NCBI RefSeq assembly: GCF_021441885.1 | Contig: NZ_CP090438.1 | Location: 744,001 to 808,000, forward strand | Source: Vibrio maritimus | GTDB taxonomy: Bacteria > Pseudomonadota > Gammaproteobacteria > Enterobacterales > Vibrionaceae | Direction: 5' to 3' | DNA: 64,000 nt | Part shown: one piece after another, positions 41,165 to 49,692 of the stretch | Layout: every line of letters starts with the position of its first letter | Numbering within the stretch: the stretch's first letter is position 1 | Translations under genes and position numbers: made by a program | The notes under the pieces: model-generated | What the model saw: the letters and a program-made list of their open reading frames with translations, nothing else | Databases searched by the model: none | Told to the model about the DNA's origin: nothing

Positions 41165-41192
41165 AAAAAGGACCCAATCGGGTCCTTTTTTC
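41165..41192 (+). terminator. Rho-independent terminator of dapA-bamC
   Basis: Stem AAAAAGGACCC/GGGTCCTTTTT (41165-41175, 41180-41190) with an AATC loop and a T run. Confidence 0.9.
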
Positions 41193-41238
41193 TATCCGTA
41201 GGCTCTGCACGCTGAGTGCCTATCCTTATGTGTGGCGG

Positions 41239-41445
41239 CTATTTTTCTGAATTGTCGTTCGCCTTGTCACCGTATTTCTGTTTATCCAACTCATTGAGTC
41301 TATCTAGCTGCTGTTTACGCGACATGACTTTATCACTTTGCTGGAACTTCATATTAGCCGTGTACTTCAAAGCCGCGATGTTGCCGATGACAACCGCGAG
41401 TACCACGATAATGATTACCCAAGGGTTAAACAGCCACTCAATCAT
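41239..41445 (-). CDS. DUF2897 small membrane protein
   Basis: This 68-residue protein has one membrane helix (about residues 7-28, NPWVIIIVVLAVVIGNIAAL) followed by a charged cytoplasmic tail with Gln, Lys and Asp. It resembles the DUF2897 family of Vibrio and relatives, whose function is unknown. It is the last of the minus-strand group yffB-dapE-peptidase-DUF2897, 9 bp after the M15 peptidase gene. The coding call rests on the clean helix, the position and the family resemblance. Confidence 0.75.
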   Translation of the reverse strand: MIEWLFNPWVIIIVVLAVVIGNIAALKYTANMKFQQSDKVMSRKQQLDRLNELDKQKYGDKANDNSEK

Positions 41446-41454
41446 AGTCTACTC

Positions 41455-42129
41455 TCAGCGATTAATGTTGGTTACATACTGATTGTAGATGGAATCGAGA
41501 TTAGAAAGTATCGGCTCTTGTCCCAAAATGTCTGATTGCTTCAAAACTTTACCAAGTTTTTCACATGAAAAACTGTCTAAACAGTCACTTGCGCTCGCTC
41601 GGTGGCTAATGTGCCACGGTTCCATGGCGACCCCGCCATTATCTTTCGCATAAGGAAAGAAAAAACCATAGCTGTCTGCATGTTGCTTGAGCCAATGATA
41701 GAAAGGGCGCTGATGCCCATCAAGGTATTCCCATGGCTCGAGCTGAAGGGTTGTGTCAGCGGGGAGCAGATTACCTGCATAGACATCAAAGTCAGTGCCC
41801 CAATGGTGACGACTTGCGCCTGGGAGTGCGCTCCATTTGAGGATGGCCGTCACTTTTTCTGCTTCGCTTAACGAGTCGACATCCATTGGAACACTATCGG
41901 CATCCAAAATGGGTTTTGCTCCCGACATTTTGGCATTCCAAATGGCAAGCTGACGCTCAAAAGAGCGATAGCCACTGGCAAGATAGAGATCAAAGCCCGC
42001 CGATTTCGCCGCGTTAACTAGCTCACCGAGATCGCGATTTGCGTCAGGATGAACGAGAAACGTGCGATTACCGATCGTGATATCGACCAGTGAGTCAGAA
42101 GACTGTCCTACTAGATGAGCTATCTCCAT
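41455..42129 (-). CDS. M15-family D-alanyl-D-alanine carboxypeptidase (VanY-like)
   Basis: The 224-residue protein resembles the M15 zinc peptidases that trim D-Ala from peptidoglycan precursors or cleave peptide cross-bridges. The zinc motif SRHHWGTDFDVY near residue 110 and EPWHISH near 175 (second His) are intact, and the substrate segment SGYRSFERQ is visible. The ATG at 42129 is chosen since it has GAGG 6 bp upstream; a GTG at 42141 is possible. There is no clear signal peptide, so its route to the periplasm is unclear. It starts 13 bp after the dapE stop in one operon with dapE. Confidence 0.85.
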   Translation of the reverse strand: MEIAHLVGQSSDSLVDITIGNRTFLVHPDANRDLGELVNAAKSAGFDLYLASGYRSFERQLAIWNAKMSGAKPILDADSVPMDVDSLSEAEKVTAILKWSALPGASRHHWGTDFDVYAGNLLPADTTLQLEPWEYLDGHQRPFYHWLKQHADSYGFFFPYAKDNGGVAMEPWHISHRASASDCLDSFSCEKLGKVLKQSDILGQEPILSNLDSIYNQYVTNINR

Positions 42130-42142
42130 CTTGCGCCTCACG

Positions 42143-43282
42143 TTATTTTTGAGCGAATAAGTTCACCAAGGTGTTTTCGTACATATCCGTCAGTTTCTCT
42201 AGGTCAGCAACATTCACGCACTCATTTACCTTGTGAATCGTGGCGTTGACTGGACCCAACTCTACGACCTGAGCACCCATGCGAGCGATGAAGCGACCGT
42301 CTGAGGTTCCACCTGTGGTCAGAAGCTCAGGACGAGTGTGATTGACTTCTTCCACTGCGCTGACAACGGCATCAAGTAGGCTGCCTTTATCAGTAAGGAA
42401 TGGGTGTCCGCTGAGTGTCCATTTCAGGTCGTAGTCAAGACCATGCAAATCAAGCGTTGAGTGGACGCGACTCTTGATGGTTTCATCGGTCAGTTCAGTG
42501 CTGAAACGGAAGTTAAACTGTACGTTAAACTCGCCTGGGATGACATTGCTTGCGCCAGTACCTGCTTCAAGGTTCGGGATCTGGAAGCTGGTTGGTGGGA
42601 AGTAGTCGTTACCGTCATCCCATTTAGTTGCAGCAAGCTCAGCGAGAGCTGGGAGCGCTTGATGCACAGGGTTATTTGCTAGGTGAGGGTAGGCAACGTG
42701 ACCTTGTGTCCCTTTGACCTTAAGGTCTCCAGTGATAGAGCCGCGGCGGCCGTTTTTAATGACATCACCAACACTGTTAGTACTCGATGGTTCGCCAACA
42801 ATACACATGTCGATGTTCTCATCACGAGCCATAAGCGTATCGACAACGCGCGTCGTACCGTTGATGAATGGACCTTCTTCATCAGAGGTGATAAGAAACG
42901 CAATTGAGCCTGTGTGGTCTGGGTGTTTTTCGATAAATCGCTCCACCGCAACAATCATACATGCCAGTGAGCCCTTCATATCAGCGGCACCGCGTCCATG
43001 AAGGTGACCATCGATGATGGTTGGTTCAAATGGTGGTGTATGCCATTGGTCTAGGTTGCCAGCTGGGACTACGTCGGTGTGACCAGCAAAAGCAAACAGT
43101 GGTGCCTGTGTGCCGCGTCGCGCCCAAAAGTTAGTTGTATCCTCAAATACCATGACTTCGATTTCAAAGCCGAGCTTCTCTAGTCTTTCAATCATGACTT
43201 TTTGGCAGTCGGCGTCTTCTGGTGTCACTGATTGGCGGCTGATTAGGTCTTTTGCGAGTGCCAAAACGGGGCTGTCGTTCAT
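42143..43282 (-). CDS. dapE: Succinyl-diaminopimelate desuccinylase DapE
   Basis: DapE hydrolyses N-succinyl-L,L-diaminopimelate to L,L-diaminopimelate and succinate, on the way to lysine and meso-DAP. The start MNDSPVLALAKDLI at 43282 gives 379 residues (E. coli 375); a longer frame upstream begins inside yffB and is rejected. The dizinc M20 motifs are FAGHTDVVPAG near residue 66, GRGAADMKG near 98, TSDEEGP near 132, and a late His in ATIHKVNECV near 349. It lies 55 bp after yffB, the same pair as in E. coli. Confidence 0.97.
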   Translation of the reverse strand: MNDSPVLALAKDLISRQSVTPEDADCQKVMIERLEKLGFEIEVMVFEDTTNFWARRGTQAPLFAFAGHTDVVPAGNLDQWHTPPFEPTIIDGHLHGRGAADMKGSLACMIVAVERFIEKHPDHTGSIAFLITSDEEGPFINGTTRVVDTLMARDENIDMCIVGEPSSTNSVGDVIKNGRRGSITGDLKVKGTQGHVAYPHLANNPVHQALPALAELAATKWDDGNDYFPPTSFQIPNLEAGTGASNVIPGEFNVQFNFRFSTELTDETIKSRVHSTLDLHGLDYDLKWTLSGHPFLTDKGSLLDAVVSAVEEVNHTRPELLTTGGTSDGRFIARMGAQVVELGPVNATIHKVNECVNVADLEKLTDMYENTLVNLFAQK

Positions 43283-43337
43283 CCTTGAGGATCCTTGTTC
43301 TTGTCGTGTTCTGATGTTGTGTTTGCGTATCTGGCTA

Positions 43338-43688
43338 TTATGCGCCAAACACTTGTTGATATTGTTCAGCTTTAAAGCCCACGTATTGTTTACCGTCTAC
43401 GTCGATAATTGGGCGCTTAATCATGGCAGAGTGCTCGACGAGTAATGCAATGACATTCTCTTCATTTAGGCTGTCTTTTTGCTCTTGAGTCAGTTGGCGG
43501 TACGTTGTGCCACGTTTATTGATGACTTGCTCCCAGCCGAGCTGCTCGCAAAAAGCGCGGACCATCTCTTCATTGATACCGTCTTTGCGATAGTTATGGA
43601 ATGAATAGTCGAGCTCGTTTGCTTCCAACCATTTCTTAGCTTTTTTGATGGTGTCACAGTTAGGAATTCCAAACATTGTAATAGCCAT
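43338..43688 (-). CDS. yffB: ArsC/Spx-family reductase YffB
   Basis: This 116-residue thioredoxin-fold protein resembles E. coli YffB, an ArsC-like protein whose substrate is unknown (glutathione-dependent thiol reduction has been proposed). The single active cysteine lies in FGIPNCDTIKKAKKWL near residue 11. The ArsC-type segments NKRGTTYRQL and IKRPIID are present. It is the first gene of the minus-strand group leading to dapE. A second member of the same family, the YfgD type, is at 26700-27050. Confidence 0.9.
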   Translation of the reverse strand: MAITMFGIPNCDTIKKAKKWLEANELDYSFHNYRKDGINEEMVRAFCEQLGWEQVINKRGTTYRQLTQEQKDSLNEENVIALLVEHSAMIKRPIIDVDGKQYVGFKAEQYQQVFGA

Positions 43689-43960
43689 GATGACTTCCTT
43701 ATGGGCGTTAAATTCTGACTTTGTTTATTCTGCTTTGAATCGTCGGACGCAAAGCATTTCATTGTGTTTAGCATCCTATCAAGAAGTGTCGCGTTAAACA
43801 AAAGGTTGTAAGCGATCACAGTTTTTTGCTCCGTTTTCGGCATCAACAGTTACAAAATCTCAAATTTCGAAATCACAGCGATCAGCGAGAAATTGATCAA
43901 GCGCAACACGGGCGCTCGTAAATGCAATATATTGGAAATGCACATAAATAGGAGGTGTCA

Positions 43961-44242
43961 ATGGAACTGAGTCCTGTTTTTGCACGTCGTCTCTATCTCG
44001 CGTTGCTCGTTGAAAGCATCGAAAGACCGAATGTGCCAAAACTAATCGAGAAAACGGGTTGGCCTCGCCGAACCATTCAAGATGTCATCAAAGCGCTACC
44101 GGGAATCGGCATTGAGTTGATGTTTGTTCAAGATGGGCGTAGACACAACGATGGTTATTACCAGTTGTCAGACTGGGGACCTTTTGACAGTCAATGGGTG
44201 ATTGATCGCCAAGGTGATATCGAAACGACATTGGGTGTATAG
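43961..44242 (+). CDS. Small winged helix-turn-helix protein
   Basis: This 93-residue protein looks like a compact winged-helix DNA-binding domain. The segment VPKLIEKTGWPRRTIQDVIKAL is a recognisable helix-turn-helix, followed by an IGIEL strand and a wing, and a C-terminal tail. I believe it belongs to the small HTH_43 type family, which is uncharacterised. The start at 43961 is supported by AGGAGG 5 bp upstream. It stands alone: yffB diverges upstream and a terminator follows. The target is unknown. Confidence 0.75.
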   Translation: MELSPVFARRLYLALLVESIERPNVPKLIEKTGWPRRTIQDVIKALPGIGIELMFVQDGRRHNDGYYQLSDWGPFDSQWVIDRQGDIETTLGV

Positions 44243-44291
44243 CTTAGGTGCTGCAAAAGGGTTTGAGTGACCGTCGCGTGCATTGGAATGA

Positions 44292-44330
44292 AAAAATAAA
44301 GCCGAAGCTAAGCTTCGGCTTTATTTTTTA
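44292..44330. terminator. Bidirectional terminator between the winged-helix gene and DUF4156 gene
   Basis: A long palindrome around 44301-44319 (GCCGAAGCT/AGCTTCGGC) continues into AAATAAA/TTTATTT arms and T runs on each side. It overlaps the stop codon of the DUF4156 gene. Confidence 0.85.
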
Positions 44331-44686
44331 CAGCGATAGGCGGTGCCAAATAGGGTCACAGACGTCTCAAAATCAACAGGCGTGAGCAGCAGTACCGTAT
44401 CACCACCCAACGCCGCCGTTTGATTTTTTATCTCGTTGACCGCCCCTTCGGTAAGCGAAGCGTTACTGAAGAACAAATAGGTATACCAATGACCTTCAGA
44501 GCCTCTTACATCCCCTTTCCATTGGCATTGAGACACATCCATATTGGCATCCGCACGTACCTCAACGACCTGCGCTTGCTCAGATTGCAGTTGATTAAAT
44601 GGCTGCGAGCAACCGGCTAGCAAAGTGGTGCTCACCAGCGCCACTCCGAATGCTAATTTTTCTGTGGCGCGCTTAAATCGTGACAT
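44321..44686 (-). CDS. DUF4156 lipoprotein
   Basis: The 121-residue protein has a lipoprotein signal ending TLLAGC (lipidated Cys26) and a small mixed domain ending TAYRCKK. It resembles the DUF4156 family of Vibrio and relatives, whose function is unknown. Two cysteines remain after the lipobox (in VSQCQWKG and YRCKK) and could form a disulfide. Its start overlaps the end of the DUF2956 gene by 14 bp, so the two are likely co-expressed. It converges on the winged-helix gene. Confidence 0.78.
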   Translation of the reverse strand: MSRFKRATEKLAFGVALVSTTLLAGCSQPFNQLQSEQAQVVEVRADANMDVSQCQWKGDVRGSEGHWYTYLFFSNASLTEGAVNEIKNQTAALGGDTVLLLTPVDFETSVTLFGTAYRCKK

Positions 44687-45014
44687 AGCTGATAAATCCG
44701 ATCCAACTTACGATAAGCAGCGCCCATGGCAGCATATCTTGACGTGGCTTGCTTTCTTCTACCGAGGCAGTCTGCTGATCGACAGCGGTTTCTTGCTGTG
44801 CTTGTTGTTTGGTACGCTTTTGTTTCTTCAGCGCTTTATCAGCTTGACGCTTTCGCTCTTTTTGCTGCTTCTTATACTGAGCAATGCCTTTTTCGATACC
44901 TTGAGCGATTAATTTGGTCTGCTCTTTGGTTTGCCCTGGCTTTTGCGTGGCTTTGGCAATTTTCATTGCTTCTTGCTGTGTTTCCACTGAAGGGGTAATT
45001 TTATCGTTCTTCAT
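44673..45014 (-). CDS. DUF2956 protein with C-terminal membrane anchor
   Basis: This 113-residue protein has a long Lys/Gln/Glu-rich helical region (about residues 1-90, with repeats of QKERKRQ and KKQKRTKQQ), and then one membrane helix near the C terminus (about 93-111, MLPWALLIVSWIGFISY). It resembles the DUF2956 family of marine gamma-proteobacteria. Function is unknown; it may be an anchored coiled-coil. Its end overlaps the start of the DUF4156 gene by 14 bp. Confidence 0.75.
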   Translation of the reverse strand: MKNDKITPSVETQQEAMKIAKATQKPGQTKEQTKLIAQGIEKGIAQYKKQQKERKRQADKALKKQKRTKQQAQQETAVDQQTASVEESKPRQDMLPWALLIVSWIGFISYVTI

Positions 45015-45127
45015 GCTAATTCCGCGTGAGAGTTTTCGAGCATCTTAGCACAATGATTGTGTGGATCTTGAATGATTCGAGGGTTAGCACCATATACTTT
45101 GATATGAGTTAAAAATAGAGACGTACA

Positions 45128-45589
45128 ATGCGCTATGGCATCGAACAATATGATCAGCATGGTCTGTTGAAAACACCAGTTTTACTCTGGGTGGGGTGGG
45201 CGTTCCTGATCCGTGCTTGGGTGGTGTTTGTCGTCGCAGGGGCGAGCCGCCAAGAGGGTAGTACGATATTACAGTATGTTTACCCAAACCATACTATGCT
45301 GTATCTCGGACTCGCGATGGGCTTGCCTATTGTTGTGGGAATGTGGCTGGTTGGACTAAGAAAAAGCGACTCAACCAAAACCAACTTCATTGTTAGCCAG
45401 CTAAAACCCGTCACCTTGCTGGTTGTGATGCTTCAGCTTGCTCATACTGTTTATTTGGTTGATTTGCAGCACTGGCAATTTACTTGGACCAATGCGGTGA
45501 CTTTGGTGTCATTGATTTGGTTTGCCATTTATTTGCTGAACAGCCGCCGCGTCGCCGATAGCTTGGCGCTTCCAGCGAAAATCACCTAA
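45128..45589 (+). CDS. DUF2919 membrane protein
   Basis: This 153-residue protein has four predicted membrane helices (about residues 17-38, 58-78, 95-113 and 120-140) with a short cytoplasmic N terminus beginning MRYGIEQYDQHG. It resembles the DUF2919 family (related to E. coli YfeZ), which is uncharacterised. The gene precedes the Dyp-type peroxidase by 70 bp on the same strand, and a yfeZ-yfeX pairing is also known in E. coli, which supports the call. Confidence 0.8.
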   Translation: MRYGIEQYDQHGLLKTPVLLWVGWAFLIRAWVVFVVAGASRQEGSTILQYVYPNHTMLYLGLAMGLPIVVGMWLVGLRKSDSTKTNFIVSQLKPVTLLVVMLQLAHTVYLVDLQHWQFTWTNAVTLVSLIWFAIYLLNSRRVADSLALPAKIT

Positions 45590-45659
45590 GTTCCTGATCA
45601 AGGTCATACAATCAACAGCTGTTAAAAAATACACTGAGCGAAAAAACAGAGGAAAGATA

Positions 45660-46565
45660 ATGTCATTACCACAAAGTGCGATTACGCCAGAGGCAGAACC
45701 TTTTGCGTTATACACCCAATTAAAAGTCAATCAGAATGCTCAACAGGTACTAGAAGCCCTTCAAAAGCTACCTGCGCTGGTGGAAGAGCTAAATGAAACT
45801 CAACCAGGCGCTCAGCTAACGCTCTCTGTGGCTTTCTCTCACGCTTTTTGGTCTCAGCTAGAACAATCTATGCCATCGGAGCTAAAGCCATTCCCAGAGC
45901 TTGGTGAGGGCGATATTTTCGCACCGTCGTCGGATGTTGACGTGTTGGTTCACTGTCACTCGAATCGCCACGACTTGCATTTCTATTTGCTGCGCAAGCT
46001 GATGGGGCAGATTGCTGAAGATGTCACGATCGTAGATGAGACACAGGGCTTCCGTTTTATGGACTCTCGCGATATGACTGATTTCGTCGATGGCACTGAA
46101 AACCCGAAAGGTGAGCAGCGTGCAGAGGTGGCATTGGTCGCTGATGGTGAGTTTGCTGGTGGTAGTTATGTGATGGTTCAGCGCTTTGAACACAATCTTC
46201 CAGCGTGGAATCGTCTGAATGTGTCCGCTCAGGAAAAAGTGGTAGGTCGTACTAAGCCAGACAGTATTGAGCTTGAGGATGTGCCGGCTGCGTCTCACGT
46301 TGGTCGTGTAGACATCAAAGAGGAAGGCAAAGGGCTAAAAATCGTTCGTCACAGCTTGCCTTATGGCACAGTAAGTGGCCCTCACGGTCTGTTGTTTATT
46401 GCATACTGTCATACAGTACATAACTTCGACGCGATGCTTGAAAGCATGTATGGCGTTACCGATGGCAAAACCGACCAACTATTGCGCTTCACTAAAGCCG
46501 TTACTGGTGGTTACTTCTTTGCGCCTTCGCAGGCAATGTTTGCGACCCTAAACGTCAAAGCTTAA
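45660..46565 (+). CDS. yfeX: Dyp-type heme peroxidase (YfeX type)
   Basis: Dyp-type peroxidases are heme enzymes that use hydrogen peroxide to oxidise dyes and porphyrinogens. The 301-residue protein resembles E. coli YfeX (299). The GXXDG motif appears as DFVDGTENPKG near residue 142, giving the catalytic Asp. The proximal heme ligand His is in the KIVRHSLPYG region near 225. The segment GPHGLLFIAYC is conserved near 238. No Tat or Sec signal is seen, so it is cytoplasmic. It follows the DUF2919 gene as in E. coli. Confidence 0.92.
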   Translation: MSLPQSAITPEAEPFALYTQLKVNQNAQQVLEALQKLPALVEELNETQPGAQLTLSVAFSHAFWSQLEQSMPSELKPFPELGEGDIFAPSSDVDVLVHCHSNRHDLHFYLLRKLMGQIAEDVTIVDETQGFRFMDSRDMTDFVDGTENPKGEQRAEVALVADGEFAGGSYVMVQRFEHNLPAWNRLNVSAQEKVVGRTKPDSIELEDVPAASHVGRVDIKEEGKGLKIVRHSLPYGTVSGPHGLLFIAYCHTVHNFDAMLESMYGVTDGKTDQLLRFTKAVTGGYFFAPSQAMFATLNVKA

Positions 46566-46578
46566 TTGCCTCTCAGTT

Positions 46579-46603
46579 CCTAGGGGACAACGCCTCCCCT
46601 AGG
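46579..46603 (+). terminator. Possible terminator hairpin after the Dyp peroxidase gene
   Basis: A perfect 9-bp stem CCTAGGGGA/TCCCCTAGG (46579-46587, 46595-46603) with a 7-bp loop lies 13 bp after the stop codon. It lacks a good T run, so it is a weak candidate. Confidence 0.4.
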
Positions 46604-46620
46604 TGCTTACCATATTTTCC

Positions 46621-46647
46621 TCAAGTTTCCTTTCTAATGGTCGATAT
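46621..46647 (+). promoter_or_regulatory. Sigma-28 (FliA) promoter of the first flagellin gene
   Basis: TCAAGTTT (46621-46628), 11 bp, then GTCGATAT (46640-46647) matches the flagellar consensus TAAAGTTT-N11-GCCGATAA well. It lies 32 bp before the flagellin start. Confidence 0.75.
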
Positions 46648-46679
46648 CTAGGCTATTCATAACGCCTTTTGGAAGCCAA

Positions 46680-47816
46680 ATGTCGATCACCGTCAACACC
46701 AATGTCAGTGCTATGGTTGCTCAAAATCACCTGGGTAGTGCAAGTAAAGCACTGAGCCAGTCTTTGGAGCGCTTGTCATCAGGGCATCGCATCAATAGTG
46801 CCAAGGACGACGCGGCAGGCTTGCAGATCTCTAATCGCCTCAATGCTCAAATAAGTGGCTTAGGTGTTGCTCAGCGCAATGCCAATGATGGCATCTCGAT
46901 CATGCAGACCGCGGAAGGTGCGATGAATGAGGCGACTCACATCCTACAACGCATGCGCGATTTGTCCCTGCAAAGCTCTAACGGTTCTAATTCGGCTCAA
47001 GATAGACAAGCATTAGAAGAAGAGTTTGTTGCCTTGAATGATGAGTTGAATCGAATTGCTGAAACCACAAGTTTTGGTGGACGAAAACTTCTCAATGGCA
47101 CCTTCGGGACGTCATCGTTCCAGATAGGGGCTCAATCTGGCGAAGCCTTGCAAGTGGGACTTGGAAACCTGCGTACAGATCAACTTTCTATGGGTGGCGC
47201 TGTATATCAGGCGAGTCGAGCGGCTACGCCGAATTGGCAAGTCACAGACAGTAATCGTGAGCTGACATTCAGTTACCTTGATGCTGCTGGCGAAAGTCAA
47301 ACCAAGACGATAGAACTTAAAGCGGGCGATGACATTGAACAGGTGGCGACTTATATCAATGGTCAGACGGATTTCTTGTCGGCGTCGGTAGATGAGAACG
47401 GTCAGTTGCAGGTTTTTGCAGACTCCGAGAAAGTAAAAGGGGCCGTCGACTTTTCTGGCAGCTTTGCGAGTGAGGTTGGGCTGCAAAACGGTGAAATTGT
47501 CACGGTAAATGACCTGTCTATTCGCTCAGTTGGAGGTGCTCAGCTCTCTGTTTCTGTATTAGATAAAGCGATGCAGTTTGTGGATAGTCATCGAGCGGCT
47601 CTGGGGGCGAACCAAAACCGCCTCAATCACACCATTAATAATCTTGCCAACATGGAAGAGAATCTATCAGCATCGCAAAGCCGTATTCGTGATACTGATT
47701 ATGCAAAAGAAACCACGGAGATGCTCAAGCAGCAGATTTTGCAGCAAGTGAGCACCTCAATATTGGCGCAAGCTAAGCAAACGCCAAACCTCGCTCTGAT
47801 CTTATTGCAAGGCTAG
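46680..47816 (+). CDS. Polar flagellin (first of two)
   Basis: This 378-residue flagellin is exported by the flagellar type III system and polymerises into the polar filament. The N-terminal D0/D1 region (about 1-150) has SLERLSSGHRINSAKDDAAG and the LQRMRDLSLQSSNG segment, and the C-terminal D1/D0 region (about 280-378) has NNLANMEENLSASQSRIRD. The centre is short, as in other Vibrio flagellins. The C-terminal end ALILLQG is unusual; Vibrio flagellins commonly end in a LSLLG-like or SLLQ sequence. Its codons are mixed, unlike the highly biased second gene. It could be a minor filament subunit. Confidence 0.92.
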   Translation: MSITVNTNVSAMVAQNHLGSASKALSQSLERLSSGHRINSAKDDAAGLQISNRLNAQISGLGVAQRNANDGISIMQTAEGAMNEATHILQRMRDLSLQSSNGSNSAQDRQALEEEFVALNDELNRIAETTSFGGRKLLNGTFGTSSFQIGAQSGEALQVGLGNLRTDQLSMGGAVYQASRAATPNWQVTDSNRELTFSYLDAAGESQTKTIELKAGDDIEQVATYINGQTDFLSASVDENGQLQVFADSEKVKGAVDFSGSFASEVGLQNGEIVTVNDLSIRSVGGAQLSVSVLDKAMQFVDSHRAALGANQNRLNHTINNLANMEENLSASQSRIRDTDYAKETTEMLKQQILQQVSTSILAQAKQTPNLALILLQG

Positions 47817-47997
47817 CGCTAGCCCAAATCCAAGCATAAGCGAAGTTGCCTAAGTGCACTTGTCTATGAGCAATAGCGCCCTTCGACACCTTGTTCATCA
47901 ACTTTAGTCTTTTTTTGATAAAACTTTTCTTTTTACCATTCTTGTCACAACTTCCTACGCTAACAGCCAAAATACTCAATTTAATTTCATTTTTTTC

Positions 47998-48024
47998 TCA
48001 AGTCTTTGGTTTCGAAGACGATAA
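47998..48024 (+). promoter_or_regulatory. Sigma-28 (FliA) promoter of the second flagellin gene
   Basis: TCAAGTCT (47998-48005), 11 bp, then GACGATAA (48017-48024) matches the sigma-28 consensus. It lies about 80 bp before the flagellin start, and its own copy suggests independent control of the two flagellins. Confidence 0.75.
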
Positions 48025-48104
48025 AGAAAGTAACTTTGAGAGAACTACTTGGTTTTCCGAGACGTCGGAAACCGCTACACCGGAAAATCAATTGGAGAAA
48101 CAAC

Positions 48105-49238
48105 ATGGCAGTGAATGTAAACACAAACGTATCAGCGATGACTGCGCAGCGTTACCTAAACAACGCAAACCAGGCTCAACAGACGTCAATGGAGCGTTTG
48201 TCTTCTGGTCACAAAATTAACAGCGCAAAAGACGACGCAGCGGGTCTTCAAATCTCTAACCGTTTGAACGTACAAAGCCGTGGTCTAGACGTCGCAGTAC
48301 GTAATGCCAACGACGGTATCTCTATCGCACAGACAGCAGAAGGTGCGATGAACGAGACAACAAACATCCTACAACGTATGCGTGACCTATCGCTTCAATC
48401 CGCGAACGGTTCAAACTCAAAAGCAGAGCGTGTAGCGATTCAAGAAGAAGTGACGGCACTGAACAACGAGCTAAACCGTATTGCAGAAACCACATCATTT
48501 GGTGGTAACCGTCTTCTAAACGGCACGTACGGCACTCAGTCATTCCAAATTGGTGCTGACAACGGTGAAGCTGTAATGCTAAGCCTACGCGACATGCGTT
48601 CAGACAACGAAATGATGGGTGGTTCAAGCTACCAAGCAGCAAACGCGAAAGACAAAGATTGGAGCGTAGCAGCGGATGCAAACGAGCTAACCATCACGCT
48701 AAAGGACAGCTTTGGTCAAGACCAAGCACTGACCATCAATGCGAAAGCAGGCGATGACATCGAGCAGCTAGCGACATACATCAATGGTCAAACAGACCTA
48801 GTAAAAGCGTCAGTAAACGAAGATGGTCAGCTACAAGTATTTGCTGGTAACAACAAAGTAGACGGTGACGTGAGCTTTGGTGGCAGCCTAGCGGGTGAGC
48901 TTGGTATGCAAGACGCGCAAGCAGTTACGGTTGATACTATCGATGTAACCACAGTAGGCGGCGCTCAAGAGTCAGTCGCGATTCTAGATTCAGCGTTGAA
49001 GTATGTAGACAGCCACCGTGCGGAGCTGGGTGCATTCCAAAACCGTTTCAACCACGCAATCAACAACTTGGATAACATCAACGAGAACGTGAATGCGTCG
49101 AAGAGCCGTATCAAAGATACCGACTTTGCGAAAGAGACGACAGCGATGACGAAGAACCAAATCCTATCGCAAGCATCAAGCTCAATCTTGGCACAAGCGA
49201 AACAAGCGCCAAACGCGGCACTAAGCCTACTAGGCTAA
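48105..49238 (+). CDS. Polar flagellin (second of two), highly expressed type
   Basis: The 377-residue flagellin starts MAVNVNTNVSAMTAQRY at 48105; an in-frame ATG at 48006 would fall inside the promoter and is rejected. Conserved D0/D1 segments SMERLSSGHKINSAKDDAAG and NINENVNASKSRIKDTDFAKE are intact, and the end ALSLLG is the normal Vibrio flagellin end. Codons are strongly biased to those of abundant proteins (for example CTA for Leu, CGT for Arg, GGT for Gly), much more than in the preceding flagellin, so this is likely a major subunit. The two genes are about 290 bp apart and share the insert GDDIEQxATYINGQTD. Confidence 0.94.
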   Translation: MAVNVNTNVSAMTAQRYLNNANQAQQTSMERLSSGHKINSAKDDAAGLQISNRLNVQSRGLDVAVRNANDGISIAQTAEGAMNETTNILQRMRDLSLQSANGSNSKAERVAIQEEVTALNNELNRIAETTSFGGNRLLNGTYGTQSFQIGADNGEAVMLSLRDMRSDNEMMGGSSYQAANAKDKDWSVAADANELTITLKDSFGQDQALTINAKAGDDIEQLATYINGQTDLVKASVNEDGQLQVFAGNNKVDGDVSFGGSLAGELGMQDAQAVTVDTIDVTTVGGAQESVAILDSALKYVDSHRAELGAFQNRFNHAINNLDNINENVNASKSRIKDTDFAKETTAMTKNQILSQASSSILAQAKQAPNAALSLLG

Positions 49239-49271
49239 TCGCTCGCGCTGATTTAAGCGTTCTAGAACGAC

Positions 49272-49301
49272 AAAAAACCAGAGCCTCGGCTCTGGTTTTT
49301 T
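49272..49301 (+). terminator. Rho-independent terminator of the second flagellin gene
   Basis: Stem AAAACCAGAGCC/GGCTCTGGTTTT (49274-49285, 49288-49299) with a T run. Confidence 0.9.
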
Positions 49302-49322
49302 GTGTTTAGCAGCTTTGTGAGT

Positions 49323-49616
49323 TTATTGAGCTTTATTACTTACACTATCAACATGCCCTAAATCCCTATCGGGGGCGATAATATCGCGAACGCGCTGTTT
49401 TAATACCTTGGCTTCAGGGAAGCCTCCGTCTTTCTTACGCTCCCAGATCAGTTCACCATTGCAATGTATTTCAAATCGACCACCCGTATCTGGGTGTAAG
49501 CTAATGACTTCCACCTCTTCGCTGAAGGTGTGCAGCAGTTCTTGAGTCATCCAGGTTGCACGTAGCATCCAGTTGCATTGGCGACAGTAGTAGATGTCTA
49601 TCTTGGCTTTAATCAT
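49323..49616 (-). CDS. SelW-like Rdx-family thioredoxin-fold protein
   Basis: This 97-residue protein belongs to the SelT/SelW/SelH (Rdx) family of small thioredoxin-like proteins. The redox motif is CRQC near residue 11, where selenoprotein homologs have CxxU; here a plain Cys replaces selenocysteine. The second half carries GGFPEAKVLKQRVRD, a conserved helix in the family. The ATG at 49616 is chosen since AAGG is spaced properly for it; another ATG lies two codons upstream. Redox partner unknown. It lies next to the toxRS operon on the same strand, past its terminator. Confidence 0.85.
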   Translation of the reverse strand: MIKAKIDIYYCRQCNWMLRATWMTQELLHTFSEEVEVISLHPDTGGRFEIHCNGELIWERKKDGGFPEAKVLKQRVRDIIAPDRDLGHVDSVSNKAQ

Positions 49617-49643
49617 GGTCATCCTTGTGCGGGTAGGTGGCAG

Positions 49644-49674
49644 ACAAAAAAGGGAAGCTTTCGCCTCCCTTTTA
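49644..49674 (-). terminator. Rho-independent terminator of toxRS
   Basis: On the minus strand the stem AAAAGGGAGGC/GCTTCCCTTTT (one mismatch) is followed by a T run, 19 bp past the toxS stop. Confidence 0.75.
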
Positions 49675-49692
49675 AATAAACAGTGCGTTCAA

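Noticed and set aside
45882..46298. A 138-codon minus-strand frame inside the Dyp peroxidase gene
   Set aside because: The peroxidase frame has all family motifs; the opposite frame has none.
47800..47816. Frameshift as the cause of the odd ALILLQG end of the first flagellin
   Set aside because: Codons remain in frame up to a normal stop, and the C-terminal D0 helix is otherwise well conserved, so a real variation is simpler.
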